DNA of 64,000 nucleotides from NCBI GenBank assembly GCA_023052935.1, contig CM041292.1, positions 176,410,111 through 176,474,110 on the forward strand. Direction: 5' to 3'. This stretch comes from Piezodorus guildinii. Its lineage: Eukaryota; Arthropoda; Insecta; Hemiptera; Pentatomidae. The position numbers were made by a program, and so were the translations under genes. The notes beneath the pieces were generated by a model. It was not told where the DNA came from and ran no database searches. It worked only from the letters and a program-made list of their open reading frames with translations. This document shows positions 23,096 through 33,059 of this stretch, one piece after another; the stretch's first letter is position 1; each line of letters opens with the position of its first letter.

Positions 23096-23126
23096 AGGAT
23101 TGTACACTTTAATTTGTCCAGGAGTG

Positions 23127-23895
23127 TATTATCTACGACAATCAGTTAGTTTTATCGGTTTTTCGTCATTCTCAATTAACTTCTACATTTTTTTGTATAA
23201 GATATAATTTTAAAATCTTTAGCTTCCTAACGATATATTATACGTCCATATTTTTATGTTCCAAAACTCAAATATTTCATACAAAAATATGTTTGCTCTT
23301 TTCTCCTTTCGTCGGATATCGAATTCGTTCGGCTTATATATTGTTCCGTTTTTCAACAAAACTAACAAGGTAATATGGTTAATTTATTCGAATGTACAAA
23401 ATTAAAGGTAATTTAGAGGAAGGAAATTTAAACTATCGGCATTTAAACCCTGTCAGACTATTCCAATCAGAACTCCATCGTATTAAAGCTCATTAAATTT
23501 TACATGGATACAGTGATTTAAATCAAAATCGTTGGAGCAGTTTTTGAGATAGTCGTAAAAAGGTGAAAAATGCATGGCTTAGAGTAGATTTTTAGGCTTA
23601 GAGCCGACACTGAAGAAAACGTTCCTGTAACATCTCGGACCTATCAAAATCAAGTCTCAAATATGAAATTTTAGTTTCGTACGACTATTCGTTCTTGCGC
23701 TAAATTTACACCACACACAGACCTTTTTGCGGGACTTAGTTTTTAGACTCAGGGGACCCTAAAATGTGCATTTTCGTTGAAAGCTTGATTTAGAAAATTT
23801 TCACGATAGCAATACTATCCCTTACTGTATATTTCATATATAGGTAAGTGAAAGTAATAAATAATACCGTTCTCAATTGCGTTATTAAATAACAG
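23127..23895 (+). repeat. ACTTACC dispersed repeat, plus-oriented arm
   Basis: The best-ordered copy: CAATCAGTTAGTTTTATCGG, a TAAAATCTTTAGCTTCC segment, ATATCGGCATTTAAACCCTG, TCAGACTATTCCAATCAGAA, the ACACACAGACCTTTTTGCGG segment, and the outer end CATATATAGGTAAGTGAAAG at about 23830-23850. No ORF. Confidence 0.8.
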
Positions 23896-23907
23896 GTAGA
23901 AAGAATC

Positions 23908-24980
23908 GGGTGAGGCACTACTGAAGGTAATGCTAGAATTTGGAGTTCCCAGGAAGCTCACTAGACTTGCGAAAATGACCATGTATGATAGCAGGATGAA
24001 GATAAAAATACAGGAAATGTTATCAGAAGAATTCATAGTAAGTAGTAGACTGAGGCAGGGAGACCCGCTATCACCTGTTCTATTTAATCTAGCATTGGAA
24101 AAAGCTATAAGGGCAATAAGAACCAATCCTAATGGAACAATTTACAATCACCTCACACAGCACTTGGCATATGCGGATGATGTGCTCATAATAGCGAGAA
24201 ACACGGCTGCGCTTGGAGGAGCTTTCAAAGAGTTTGAAAGGGAAGCGGCAGAAGAGGGCCTTCAGGTTAATGAAGAAAAAACAAGATATATGGATCGTCC
24301 AGGAACCATCTACTGGAATACCACGACCTGCAGATTGGCGAACGCCGTTTTAAAAGTACAGATACCTTCAAGTACCTAGGTTCTGTTATTACACATGATG
24401 ATAATACGAAAGATGAAGTTAATGCGAGGCTGTCTGCAGGTAACAAGTGTCTTTTCGCCCTACAAACGATACTAAAGTTCAAAAATCTTTCAAGGGATGC
24501 CAAGGTGATGATGTACGAAACAATACTGAAACCTACAGTTACCTATGACAGCAAATTCTGGGTATTAACAAAGGAAAGCGAAAGGAGGCTCAATGTTTGG
24601 GAGAGAAAAATACTCAGGAAGATATTTGGGCCAATTAAAGAAAATGACTCTTGGCGAATAAGAAAAAATAGTGAGCTCCGAACAATGTATGGGAAACCAG
24701 ACCTGGTATCGTTTGTGAAAAAAGCCCGCCTTAGATGGCTCGGACATGTAGAAAGGATGCCAGAAACAAGGATTCCAAGACTACTACTTTATGGAAAAAA
24801 TGGAGGAAAAAGACACAGAGGAAGGCCAAGAGTGAGATGGTTGGACGACGTCGAGGAGGATCTCAAGTTGCTTTAAGTGAGAAAATGGAGGGCTAGAGCG
24901 AAGGACAGGGACGACTGGCTTGAAGTTCTTGAGGAGGCCCGGGTCCTTGTTGGACCGTAGCGCCCGGCAGTAAGTAGTAA
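23908..24980 (+). mobile_element. RTE-like non-LTR element, 5'-truncated, with 12-bp target duplication
   Basis: GTAGAAAGAATC flanks the element at 23896-23907 and 24981-24992. The interior encodes the RT from the RQGDPLSP block to the C-terminus and ends in a TAAGTAGTAA tail. The duplication and 5' truncation are the standard result of target-primed reverse transcription. Confidence 0.9.
23930..24940 (+). pseudogene. RTE-like reverse transcriptase, C-terminal two-thirds, one frameshift
   Basis: Segment one (23930-24379) has SRLRQGDPLSPVLFN and the catalytic AYADDVLI, then YMDRP. A frameshift near 24330-24360 leads into FKYLGSVITHDD. Segment two (24505-24876) has ILKPTVTYDSKFWVLTKESE, LRKIFGPIKE, RLRWLGHVERMPETRIPR, RGRPRVRWLDDVEEDLKLL, and a stop. 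The trailing RAKDRDDWLEVLEEAR is still legible after the stop. Clade called from these C-terminal motifs only. Confidence 0.85.
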
Positions 24981-25094
24981 GTAGAAAGAATCAGGAGACA
25001 TTGTAGTTAGCATTTTCTTTTTTTACTTTCACTACAGATACATTGTATATAACAGTAGATATGTTGTATATAATCCGTGTGTTGCCCGCACCAG

Positions 25095-25145
25095 ATTTTT
25101 TTTTTGCTGACGTTTCGGCTCAACCGCGTGAGCCATCATCTTGAT
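25095..25145 (-). ncRNA. Hammerhead-like motif relic (minus strand)
   Basis: Minus strand reads AAGATGA, a TGGCTCA/TGAGCC stem with a short loop, then GAAAC and GTCAGC. This is the hammerhead layout, but the conserved CUGAUGA is AAGAUGA, so it is probably inactive. It pairs as an inverted partner with 26141-26182. Confidence 0.4.
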
Positions 25146-25299
25146 ATCTTGAACCAATCTTCGTGAAATAATTATAAAAAAGTTGGAATATAACAGTGTA
25201 TTCCATCAACTATATACTAAATGTAAAAATCTTATGATTCTTATGATGAGAAGCTGTATAACACCGTAACTGAACGTTAAATATCTAAAAAGTTCGAAA

Positions 25300-26095
25300 A
25301 AAAAAGTTGTGGAGATGTGTTTGCCAGAAACATTCCATAAATTTAGAATCGGTCATAATTACTCCAAGAGGTTTGAGGTACCATCGGCTTTAAAACAAGA
25401 TGATTCCCTTTAACCTGCTTTATTTAATTTAGAATTAGAATATTTCAAAGAAAAGTTGACGTGTACCGAGAAAGGTTAAAATCTGGGTGATGAAATACCG
25501 GTTCTAGAATCCGCTGATGATTTGGTACTGTTAAACGAAGACACGGAAACTATACAACAAAATACAAGTGCGCTAATAAAAGCCGGCAAAGAGGTAGGGC
25601 TCAAAACAAATACCGATAAGACGAAATATATGATTAGTAGCAGAAACGGTGGCGATCTTGATGATATTGATACTTCGGAACATACTTTTGATGACGCAGA
25701 TATATTTAAGTATTTAGGTTGAATGATAAAAAGAAAAAATTAAATCCAGGAGGAAATAAAGTCGCAGTTAAATGTGGGAAACACGTGTTGCGAAATTACT
25801 TTTCTCCTCTTCTCTCTCAGCTTCTGTCTAAAAACCTAATGGTTATTATAATTTATATAACTATTATCTTTCGATGCTACTTTACAATTGCAAAACGTGG
25901 CCGGAAAATCAAATGGGCATGTAAAGTTGTTGGGTAACAGTAAAGAACGAATTCCGAAAAAGTTGGTATGTGCATTTGGTATGCGTCGATGGAAGGATTG
26001 TGTTAAGCCTGATCTCGGGGTTTGAATGTTGAGCATCGGATGAATCTGTGAAGGCGGTATTTAGTGGTATCCCCATCGAACCTTCTGGTAGGGTA
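25300..26095 (+). pseudogene. RTE-like RT relic
   Basis: Legible blocks: ESADDLVLLNEDTETIQQNT (YADD degenerated to SADD), LIKAGKEVGLKTNTDKTKYM, FKYLG, then after frameshifts KRGRKIKWACKVVG and ERIPKKLV-like sequence, ending with LNVEHRMNL. Same family as 33746-34042 and 40918-41471. Non-functional. Confidence 0.75.
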
Positions 26096-26140
26096 GGACT
26101 AGTATTAATATTAGCAACATTTTAGCGCAATCATGTGATC

Positions 26141-26182
26141 CTACATCATCAAGATGATGGCTCACTAAATTGAGCCAAAACG
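26141..26182 (+). ncRNA. Hammerhead-like motif relic (plus strand)
   Basis: AAGATGA, then a GGCTCA/TGAGCC stem, then AAAAC in place of GAAAC, and GTCA. Two positions essential for catalysis are changed. It is the inverted counterpart of 25095-25145 and lies just downstream of the RT relic. Confidence 0.4.
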
Positions 26183-26701
26183 TCAAAAACATAAATAAAT
26201 AAATTACTAACTATAATGGCTCCTGTTTCTTTCTACCTGTTATTTTATTACGTAATATAGAACAGTACAATTTATTTTTAATATGTATTCAACTAAATAA
26301 TTTTCACATAAGGAAACTAATGAAACACATTTCGCGGAACATATAGCAATTCTAGTACTGGGAAATGAGGAGGAAAAGTCTTCAAATTTAAAAACAAATA
26401 TTATCGAAGCAAAAGTTAATCAAAACAGAACTCTGCTCCACTGACCCTCAATTCATTGACTAATTCCTTCCTCAAAGGCTTTCCGAACTCAGCAGTTTTT
26501 TAAAATGTATTTTTTTTATACGTAATAGCATGCATGATTTGTGATGACAAAAAGTGATTTAACAAATGTTTTATTCTAACTAATGTTAGATGTTATATCT
26601 AACTAATGTTAGAGTTTGGTTGATCGTTGAGAATATTAGATGAGGAAGATAGTTGGAGGTGAGCTCAATAAAAAACAAACTTAGTACTTATTGTAATTGC
26701 G

Positions 26702-26733
26702 TGCCGACGTTTCGGCCTACATTGTGGGCTAAG
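26702..26733 (-). ncRNA. Hammerhead motif of the left arm, core deleted
   Basis: Same sequence as the right-arm motif, but the minus strand goes straight from TTAGCC to CACAATGTAGGCC: about 10 bases containing CTGATGA are missing. GCCGAAACGTCGGC remains. It should be catalytically dead. Confidence 0.5.
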
Positions 26734-27073
26734 AGAAACAAGATAACAACCAATGCAATTAAAAAAATTATAATAAGTTAGATACAATAATATGATGACA
26801 GTTATAAAATATGGAAACAAAAATGAAATTCAACAAATATAAAAAAGCAAATTAAATCTTCATATTCGCTTCAATAGTTTATTGCTGTAATCTTAATACC
26901 ATTTTAAATTAATTTTATGTTTTTTTCCATATTGTATTACTGTCATCATATTTCGCTTTTTTATATTTGTTGAATTTCATTTTTGTTTCCATATTTTATA
27001 ACTGTCATCATATTATTGTATCTAACATATTATAATTTTTTTAATTGCATTGGTTGTTATCTTGTTTCTCTTA

Positions 27074-27112
27074 GCCCTGATGAAGGCCCACAATGTAGGC
27101 CGAAACGTCGGC
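27074..27112 (+). ncRNA. Hammerhead ribozyme motif with complete core
   Basis: CTGATGA at 27077-27083, stem II GGCC (27085-27088) with GGCC (27098-27101), GAAA at 27102-27105, then C, and GTC at 27107-27109 as the cleavage triplet. Stem I is GCC (27074-27076) with GGC (27110-27112). Stem III is only the self-complementary ACGT, so activity would need a dimer or a tandem transcript. An extra A at 27084 would bulge next to stem II. All bases of the conserved core are present. Not tested by folding software. Confidence 0.55.
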
Positions 27113-27149
27113 ACACAATTATAATAAGTATTACTTATTAGTGTGTAAT

Positions 27150-28515
27150 GTTTTTAATGAACGCATTCCTAAACAAACTTTTGAACGATTAAAATTTAAA
27201 TTAAAGACAAATTACTAGCAATATTAATGATTGTGAGTTTACAAAAAAAAAATAATAATAATGTTACTTACATACTCAACTTTCACTTTTTAAATTCATC
27301 TCTCTTATTGAACTCAGTTGTATTAACAACGTATTAGGTATTTATTAAAATACCCTTTATTTTATTACCAATATTATCCATGAAGCCTCGAATATCCTAT
27401 TAGATGCAGATATACAATAGTACGAAATAGATATACTTATTTTAATATCACGCCATCTGTCCGACACAACTTAGTTCCCTATTCTTAACTTTTACAATTG
27501 TTTGTATTATATTATATTTTTACTAAATTCTTTAGCTATCCAACGGTGTATTATAAATTTATATTACTATTCTTGTGTCCAAACCAAAAAATTGCGTAAA
27601 ATTCAATATTTCTAGTTCTGAACCACGCAAACCATATATGGACGGTGCATTCTTCTAATATACCAATCAAAATTAAAAAAAAAAAAAAAAGATAATGTGT
27701 TTGTTACCAAGTTAATTGACCATTTTTGTATAAGATTGTAATCAAATTTCAATTTAAACACTAACATTTTTTTTTAAATACCGTATAAAAAAACATTATC
27801 TTCAAAAAGAGAATTTTAATAAAATTAAACTTATAAAATTCATTTCACTCTATACAAAACAGTAAATTGTAAAACCTAATCTGGAATTTTTCGGATATGA
27901 ATATTTTTTTGAGCGAATGGATCATGTTTGAAATATTTAAATAAATAATTTTTAAAATATACTCCTTCCATTTATACGAGTCTAATAGTTTGTTATAAGA
28001 TGTAACATGTAGGATTAATGTTTTATCTTAACTCTAAAAAAAGTTCCTTCCCACACTAGGCCATTCAATTACACCCACAAGGATGTGGGCCCTCGCCATA
28101 TTTCTTGCCTAAACTTTGCAGAAGTCCTTAAACTTGAGGAAGAAGCATTTTTATAGCTCTCTTATCCACTCCCACGAGGACACTTTAGATATTAAAAGTA
28201 ACATTTGCTGCTACTTACCCAATTCATTTCAAACATTCCATATTACATCTTAATGTATGCATGTTCTTGTTACGCTTTTTTCCGAAAGAGTGGAATAAAA
28301 TATGAACTCCCTTCGCTGAGAGGAGACGGGCTAGAGCTTAAAGTGGAAACAGGGAGAGAGAAAAAATATTAACAGTAATAAGAACCTACGAAATTCTACT
28401 GAATTTTCAGCGCCATGTTATTTGATAACTTATTCTCTGAACTAAAACGTTTTAAGGTTCCGGGAAAAAAGCGAAACTCTCGGAATATTTGAGGAATAGG
28501 ATGAAATATGATGGT
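27150..28515. other. AT-rich stretch with decayed dispersed repeats
   Basis: Blocks near 27540-27690 and 27770-28060 look like old ACTTACC-family pieces. No coding sequence recognised. Confidence 0.4.
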
Positions 28516-28522
28516 ATCACAC

Positions 28523-28865
28523 AAAAAAAAAAAAATAAATAAAAAAATAAAACCCTTTACCACTACAACCCATGAAGGGTCATGGCTCAGCAGTACATAT
28601 AGAAATTCGTACTGTTTCTAGGCCAACGGCCTTGCAATGAGGTGATTAAGCCTTAATCACGCTCAGCCGCCAGGTTTTCCCCCAATTATTTTGGGTACCC
28701 ACTTTATAGAGGCTGCGTCTGCCCCAGGAGGGTCTCCATACCAGAGAGGGTCGCTCTCCGACTGAATTAACCGAATAAATAATATTCTGCCACAGCCGGG
28801 ATTCGAACCCAGGACCCGGAGCACAGTAGACTAGCGCGCTATCCACTAGACCACGCCGCTCCCCT
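28523..28865 (-). mobile_element. SINE-B copy (tRNA-headed), near full length
   Basis: Minus strand begins GGGGAGCGGCGTGGTCTAGT with B-box GGTTCGAATCCCG, then a body with CCTGGGGCAGACGCAGCC and TTGTAGTGGTAAAGG, and an A-rich tail (28523-28555). The head resembles a tRNA but the body runs about 250 bp further. No target duplication was found for this copy. Confidence 0.85.
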
Positions 28866-28944
28866 CATTCCAAACAAAACAAAAGGCAAAAATCTGGTGC
28901 ACGCAACACAAGACTTTCACTTAACTACGCTGTTAAATTCAATT

Positions 28945-29335
28945 TAAGATTAACACTTAAATGAGCACACCTTAACTTCCTTTTGATAATTATTTATTGT
29001 ATTTCATAACCATTCACATCATCTATCAACGTTTCGGGGTTGTTTCCTCATTCTCAAGACTTATTTTTTTCAAAACACTTTCTCATATACAATTCATTAC
29101 TTCAGCTTACTCCTATTCGTCTACATGAAGCCAATGAACACATATGTAGACGAATAACAGTAAGCTATGGAGTGAAGTAATGAATTGTATATGAGAAAGT
29201 GTTTTTAAAAAAATAAGTCTTGAGAATGAGGAAACAACCCCGAAACGTTGATAGATGATGTGAATGGTTATGAAACAAAATAAATAATTAATTAAAGGAA
29301 GTTAAGGTGTGCTCATTTAAGTGTTAATATTAAGA
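28945..29335. mobile_element. Foldback element with hammerhead-like relics
   Basis: Left arm (about 28945-29119) and right arm (about 29138-29335) are inverted copies with a very short loop. Each carries CAACGTTTCGGGGTTGTTTC or its inverse. The plus-strand motif near 29221-29255 has a GG/CC mini-stem, CCGAAACGTT, and AATGAGG where CUGAUGA is expected, so the core is degenerate. Confidence 0.6.
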
Positions 29336-29495
29336 AAAGCTTCCAGAAAAATTAAAAAAGAAAATAAATCAATTTAAGAATTTTTAAATACATTTAAAGA
29401 TACAAACAAATTGTTAAAGAATTAATTATTTTGAATTTCAATAAAAACATGTGTTTTATTAAATAATCTATTATATTTTTATCTATAACAATCAG

Positions 29496-29781
29496 TTATA
29501 TATTCCCTTTCAACCTTCGAGAAGGGTTGTATGGATGAATAGAGCTGAATAGTGAATGTGCTAGAGGATTATGTTGATGAATGAGGTTCTGATAGAATTT
29601 GGAAAATTTGGATGGAATGAGATCTAAAATAATTGAAGCATTTAGGTCGTGGTGCAAGGTATAGTTGGTGACATAATAAGGAGCATTGCTATTGTTCGGA
29701 GGACTTTGGATTGAAAGGATTGAATGCGTTTGGTGTGAACGTTTTGCTGTTCCCCCACAGTTCAAGTTCGTAGTTCCAGAT
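29496..29781 (-). pseudogene. Jockey relic, ORF2 3' end (part 1)
   Basis: Minus strand: a segment like ELWGNSK, then LHHDLNASIILDLIPSKFSK, NLIHQHNPLAHSLFSSIHPY and RRLKG. It is close to the C-terminus of the intact Jockey ORF2 (46178-48862), with a frameshift. Continues at 30101 after a SINE insertion. Confidence 0.85.
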
Positions 29782-30088
29782 CTTCTTGTTCTTCCAGTGG
29801 CGCGACAGGCCGTGTAAACCTTGGACCTCGCGGTTTAAGATCCTGGGAGATTAATAATTTCTCACGTTTCTCAATGAATTTTGTAGTGTAGGGTCCATAA
29901 CTCCCTACACCTAATTTTGTAAGTGCCCACCATATGGCTGACGGGTCTCACATACCCAGGGAAGAGACTGTGAGTGAATTCCCATTTAATTATATCTCTC
30001 TAAAAGTCCCGCCGGACAGGGATTCGAACTCACAACCTTCAGCATGAGAGACTAGCGCGCTAGCCATTCAGCCACGGGCTCCCCTACA
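29782..30088 (-). mobile_element. SINE-A inserted into a Jockey relic, with 12-bp target duplication
   Basis: GTAGTTCCAGAT (29770-29781) and GTAGGTCCAGAT (30089-30100) flank the SINE and correspond to one site in the intact Jockey. The minus-strand head GGGGAGCCCGTGGCTGAATG and B-box GTTCGAATCCC are clear. The body ends CGCCACTGGAAGAACAAGAA. Confidence 0.9.
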
Positions 30089-30100
30089 GTAGGTCCAGAT

Positions 30101-30370
30101 AGGCTTCAGTAATGCCCTGTAGATTAATAATTTGTTGTCAACTGTAAGGTCAGATGTTTCTGTTCATTAGTCTTTATAACTGTCCCAATCGCCGATTAAG
30201 TTCTTTCATTTAAATTTTGTATGTAGGTTCCACGTCAATATTTTGTCTAGTAGTAAGCCAAGGTAACGGACTGTATCTTAAGGAAGAATTTTTATTAAAT
30301 CGAAGTAAACTGGCGGACAAGAGTTTCGTCGAAGAGTGAAGGTTACATGTTTGCATTTGGCTATGTTCTC
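30101..30370 (-). pseudogene. Jockey relic, ORF2 (part 2)
   Basis: Collinear with the intact ORF2 upstream of the SINE insertion point: the minus strand reads through the regions equivalent to KHVTFTLRR, PVYF, VRYLGLLLDK and LTWNPHTR, with frameshifts. Ends near 30370. Confidence 0.8.
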
Positions 30371-30404
30371 ATTGTTTCAACAATTATTAAGACTTAAGGT
30401 AAAT

Positions 30405-30640
30405 ATAAAATACTAGTAGACCCACTCCTGCTTTGCACGGGTGCGACATGAATAAGGTTTATGTTTAAAAAATCTCTGTCTGGCCGATTCAGAGTTATCG
30501 CTTTGGTAATTTTATTTCTTCGCAACGAAAAGTTCAATAAGCAAGAAAATATGTTTATTTTATAATGTATATTCATTTTTATATTTATTAATCGGGAGAA
30601 AAGAAAAACATAAATTAAAAGTTGTTCAGATTAAATATTT
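30405..30640 (+). repeat. ACTAG-type dispersed repeat end
   Basis: Starts with ACTAGTAGACCCACTCCTGC and a CACGGGTGCGACATG block; similar sequences start at 45465 and 53650. A short GC-rich hairpin-like start followed by AT-rich body. Class not determined. Confidence 0.45.
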
Positions 30641-30654
30641 GTACACAAACGCAA

Positions 30655-31035
30655 AAATTAAATTTTTCAATCCAAAACTTTCAGAACTATTACTAACTCA
30701 CCATGGTACATTAGCAACACTACTTTACATACAGACCTTCACATGCCAACTGTCAACGAACAGATTCGGACCCTCTACAAATGTTTTCACACCAACTTAC
30801 ACGGACAGACTAACAATCTAATACGAAGCATGGCCACTAGTTACATGCTGGACAATACTCGTAGGACACTGAAAAGAAGCTGAATGAATAACCTTCTGAG
30901 CTAAATCCATAATAGGAAGCACGCCAGGAAGAGGTGCCGCTGGGCATCTTCTCTCCATCATGCCTACTATGCCAACCATCATTCCTTCATCATCACATTC
31001 GCTGACAGGTGTGAATGACAAAATTTGAAGAACAA
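30655..31035 (+). pseudogene. Second Jockey-like family, C-terminal fragment, copy 1
   Basis: Plus strand: VNEQIRTLYKCFHTNLH, NNLIRSMATS, DNTRRTLKRS, the position and spacing of the Jockey ORF2 terminus (compare PPRRLKRQWPRDLL). It is then followed by a UTR with CCGCTGGGCATCTTCTCTCC. Distinct in sequence from the other Jockey copies. Confidence 0.6.
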
Positions 31036-31194
31036 AAAAATATTTGTATGTATTAAAAAACTTGAAATTTGTAATTGTATGTATTTTAAAATTTGTATAT
31101 ATTCAAAAACTACTAATAGTTCCTATCCTATTAGGTTTATAATTATTTAATATTTCAAAAACTTTTTGTGTTCTATTTTTTAGTTGTTAAATTG

Positions 31195-31470
31195 ATTTTG
31201 ATTCGGACCCTCTACAAACGTTTTCACAACTTACACAGACATGCCAACTCACTAATGCAAAACATGGCCACTCTAACATGCCCCACAACACTCGCAGAAG
31301 GGTGAAAAAAATGTTTGATTAGAGACCTTCTAACATATGCGAAATAAGAAATACGGCAGGAAGATGTACCGCTGGGCATCCTCTCTCCATCATGCACATC
31401 ACCTTCATTGAACTATCACATTCACTGGTTATCAACTGCATGACAGTTGTGAATATAAATATATGAAGAT
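31195..31470 (+). pseudogene. Second Jockey-like family, C-terminal fragment, copy 2
   Basis: Repeats copy 1 in the same orientation 0.5 kb downstream: IRTLYKRFHNLHRHANSL-like reading with frameshifts, NTRRRVKK, then CCGCTGGGCATCCTCTCTCC and a short A-run end near 31480. Confidence 0.6.
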
Positions 31471-31699
31471 TTAAAAAAAAAAAAGTTAATTTGAACAACT
31501 AGGTATAGTAAGTGATTGTCGTGTGATGCCCGCAATAGATTTTTCATTTTATTTTATTTATCACACTATTTTTTTAAAACTGACTTTATTTAAAAGCTCT
31601 TAAATTGATTTAAACTACGTAGGTAAGTAAAAGTCGTATGTTGCGGACATCAGATTTTTCAACTTTGGAAATGTAAAATTTTAGATTTTAAGGTAGGGT

Positions 31700-33055
31700 T
31701 GTAATTCCTTTTTTTGCCACTTTATAATGGTTTATAGTTGAAAAAAATAAATAAATTTTGTGTACATTAATTTTCTTATTTCTGAAATGTTTACTATTTT
31801 CAGTCTTATTTAATTTACAAACTGGGATGACTTTCTTGATATGTTGTAATATTGAAGGGATTTCCTTGGCCCTGAGAGGGGAGAGCCCTCAAAGCTAAGA
31901 CTGTTACAGAATGTCGCCAGTCATAAAATCCTAGAGGAAGAGGAAAGAGAAATGGAAACATAAAATAGAGAAGGGACATAGCCAGACCTAGGCGAGGACT
32001 TAGGGTTTTCTGGGAGTGATCCCAGCCGACCTAGGAAATAGGCTTCTCTTACCTTCTATCTTCTACCAAGCTAATCCCTCTGTATCAGAGCTTAGAGGAA
32101 ATTAGATATCAGTATATCTAGGCTGATTACAAACTTCAGCTCTCAGATTATCTTATCATATTGCTGTATTATTTTCAATAATAACAATTTCAATCGACAG
32201 AGAAAAAGAAAAAATCCAATGTGGACAATGCATGACTTTCACTTACTGTAGTTGTTTAAAATCAAATTAATTACTATTAAATAAAATAGTTGATTTTTTT
32301 TTTAAAAGAAATATATTGTTTTCGTTGGAAACACATGTTTTATACTAAGAAATATTGGTTAATTATTTACAATAATCAACCATTGTAATCGACCAAAAAA
32401 AAAAATTTAACTCCGCTCGAAATAAAAAAAATTATCTTATACGGTCAACCACAGAAATGTGATTCTCTGATAACTCGGTTATTATTGATGATAAACATAA
32501 AATTTAAGGTGTTCTGGAATCAGGAAATTTTATTTGAATTTTTTTAATGAAAATCGAAATAAAAGAAAAGGAAATAATAACGCAGTCCTGTATAAATGCT
32601 TTTGGTACATTATTTTCAATAATCAATCTTAGTAATCGAACAGAGAAAAAAAAAAAAGAAATTACTCCTGCTCAAAATTTGAGAGCTTACTTATTAATAC
32701 TTAATTGCCTATCAATAGCTATATAAACAGTTATGCCTTAATATTGTTATTTGGAAATGATAAACCATTATGTAATAATTTGCAGCGTTTTTAAAAAGGA
32801 ATATATTAAATTTCGTTGGAAGCACATGTTTTATATTAAAGAATATTTTATTTATTCATTACGAACCAGAAATACATACAATTTAATTTGTTATCTGAAA
32901 TTCCTCAGCAATGAGCAAAGATGTGAACTGTTGAAGCTGCGTCTCATCGCAGGAGAGCTGGTTAAGTGATCAGCATATATCTTGGGTCTGTGCTCTGTGT
33001 AGACGGGGTAGTTTGGAAGGATTGATAAACACGTGTTTAAATTTGTTCTCATCTC
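31700..33055. other. AT-rich stretch with an old dispersed repeat
   Basis: The segment 32200-32830 shares blocks (TTATTTTCAATAATAAC, AATCGAAATAAAAGAAAAGG) in inverse orientation with 39600-40640, so both are copies of another old repeat family. The 31840-32160 part is somewhat GC-richer but unrecognised. Confidence 0.4.
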
Positions 33056-33059
33056 TAAA

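Larger units (their letters stand above)
20690..23126. mobile_element. TIR element (Tc1-like ends, 2437 bp) with TA target duplication
   Basis: A 26-bp terminal inverted repeat beginning CACTCCTGGACAAATTAAAG sits at 20690-20715, with its exact inverse at 23101-23126, flanked by TA at 20688-20689 and 23127-23128. Ends of this type and TA duplication fit the Tc1/mariner superfamily. Inside are a SINE-C fragment, a dead Tc1 copy with its own shorter TIRs, and low-complexity sequence, so it is a composite shell and not autonomous. It inserted into the ACTTACC repeat. Confidence 0.8.
26674..27137. mobile_element. Foldback element with hammerhead motifs in its arms
   Basis: Arms of about 175-183 bp (26674-26848 and 26955-27137) are inverted copies around a 106-bp spacer. 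Each arm carries CCGACGTTTCGGC or its inverse GCCGAAACGTCGG. Penelope-like retroelements are known to have terminal repeats, sometimes inverted, with hammerhead motifs; no Penelope RT or GIY-YIG domain is present here, so membership is inference. Confidence 0.6.

Noticed and set aside
30818..31021. Minus-strand 67-codon ORF
   Set aside because: Opposite strand of a Jockey-like C-terminal fragment and its UTR.
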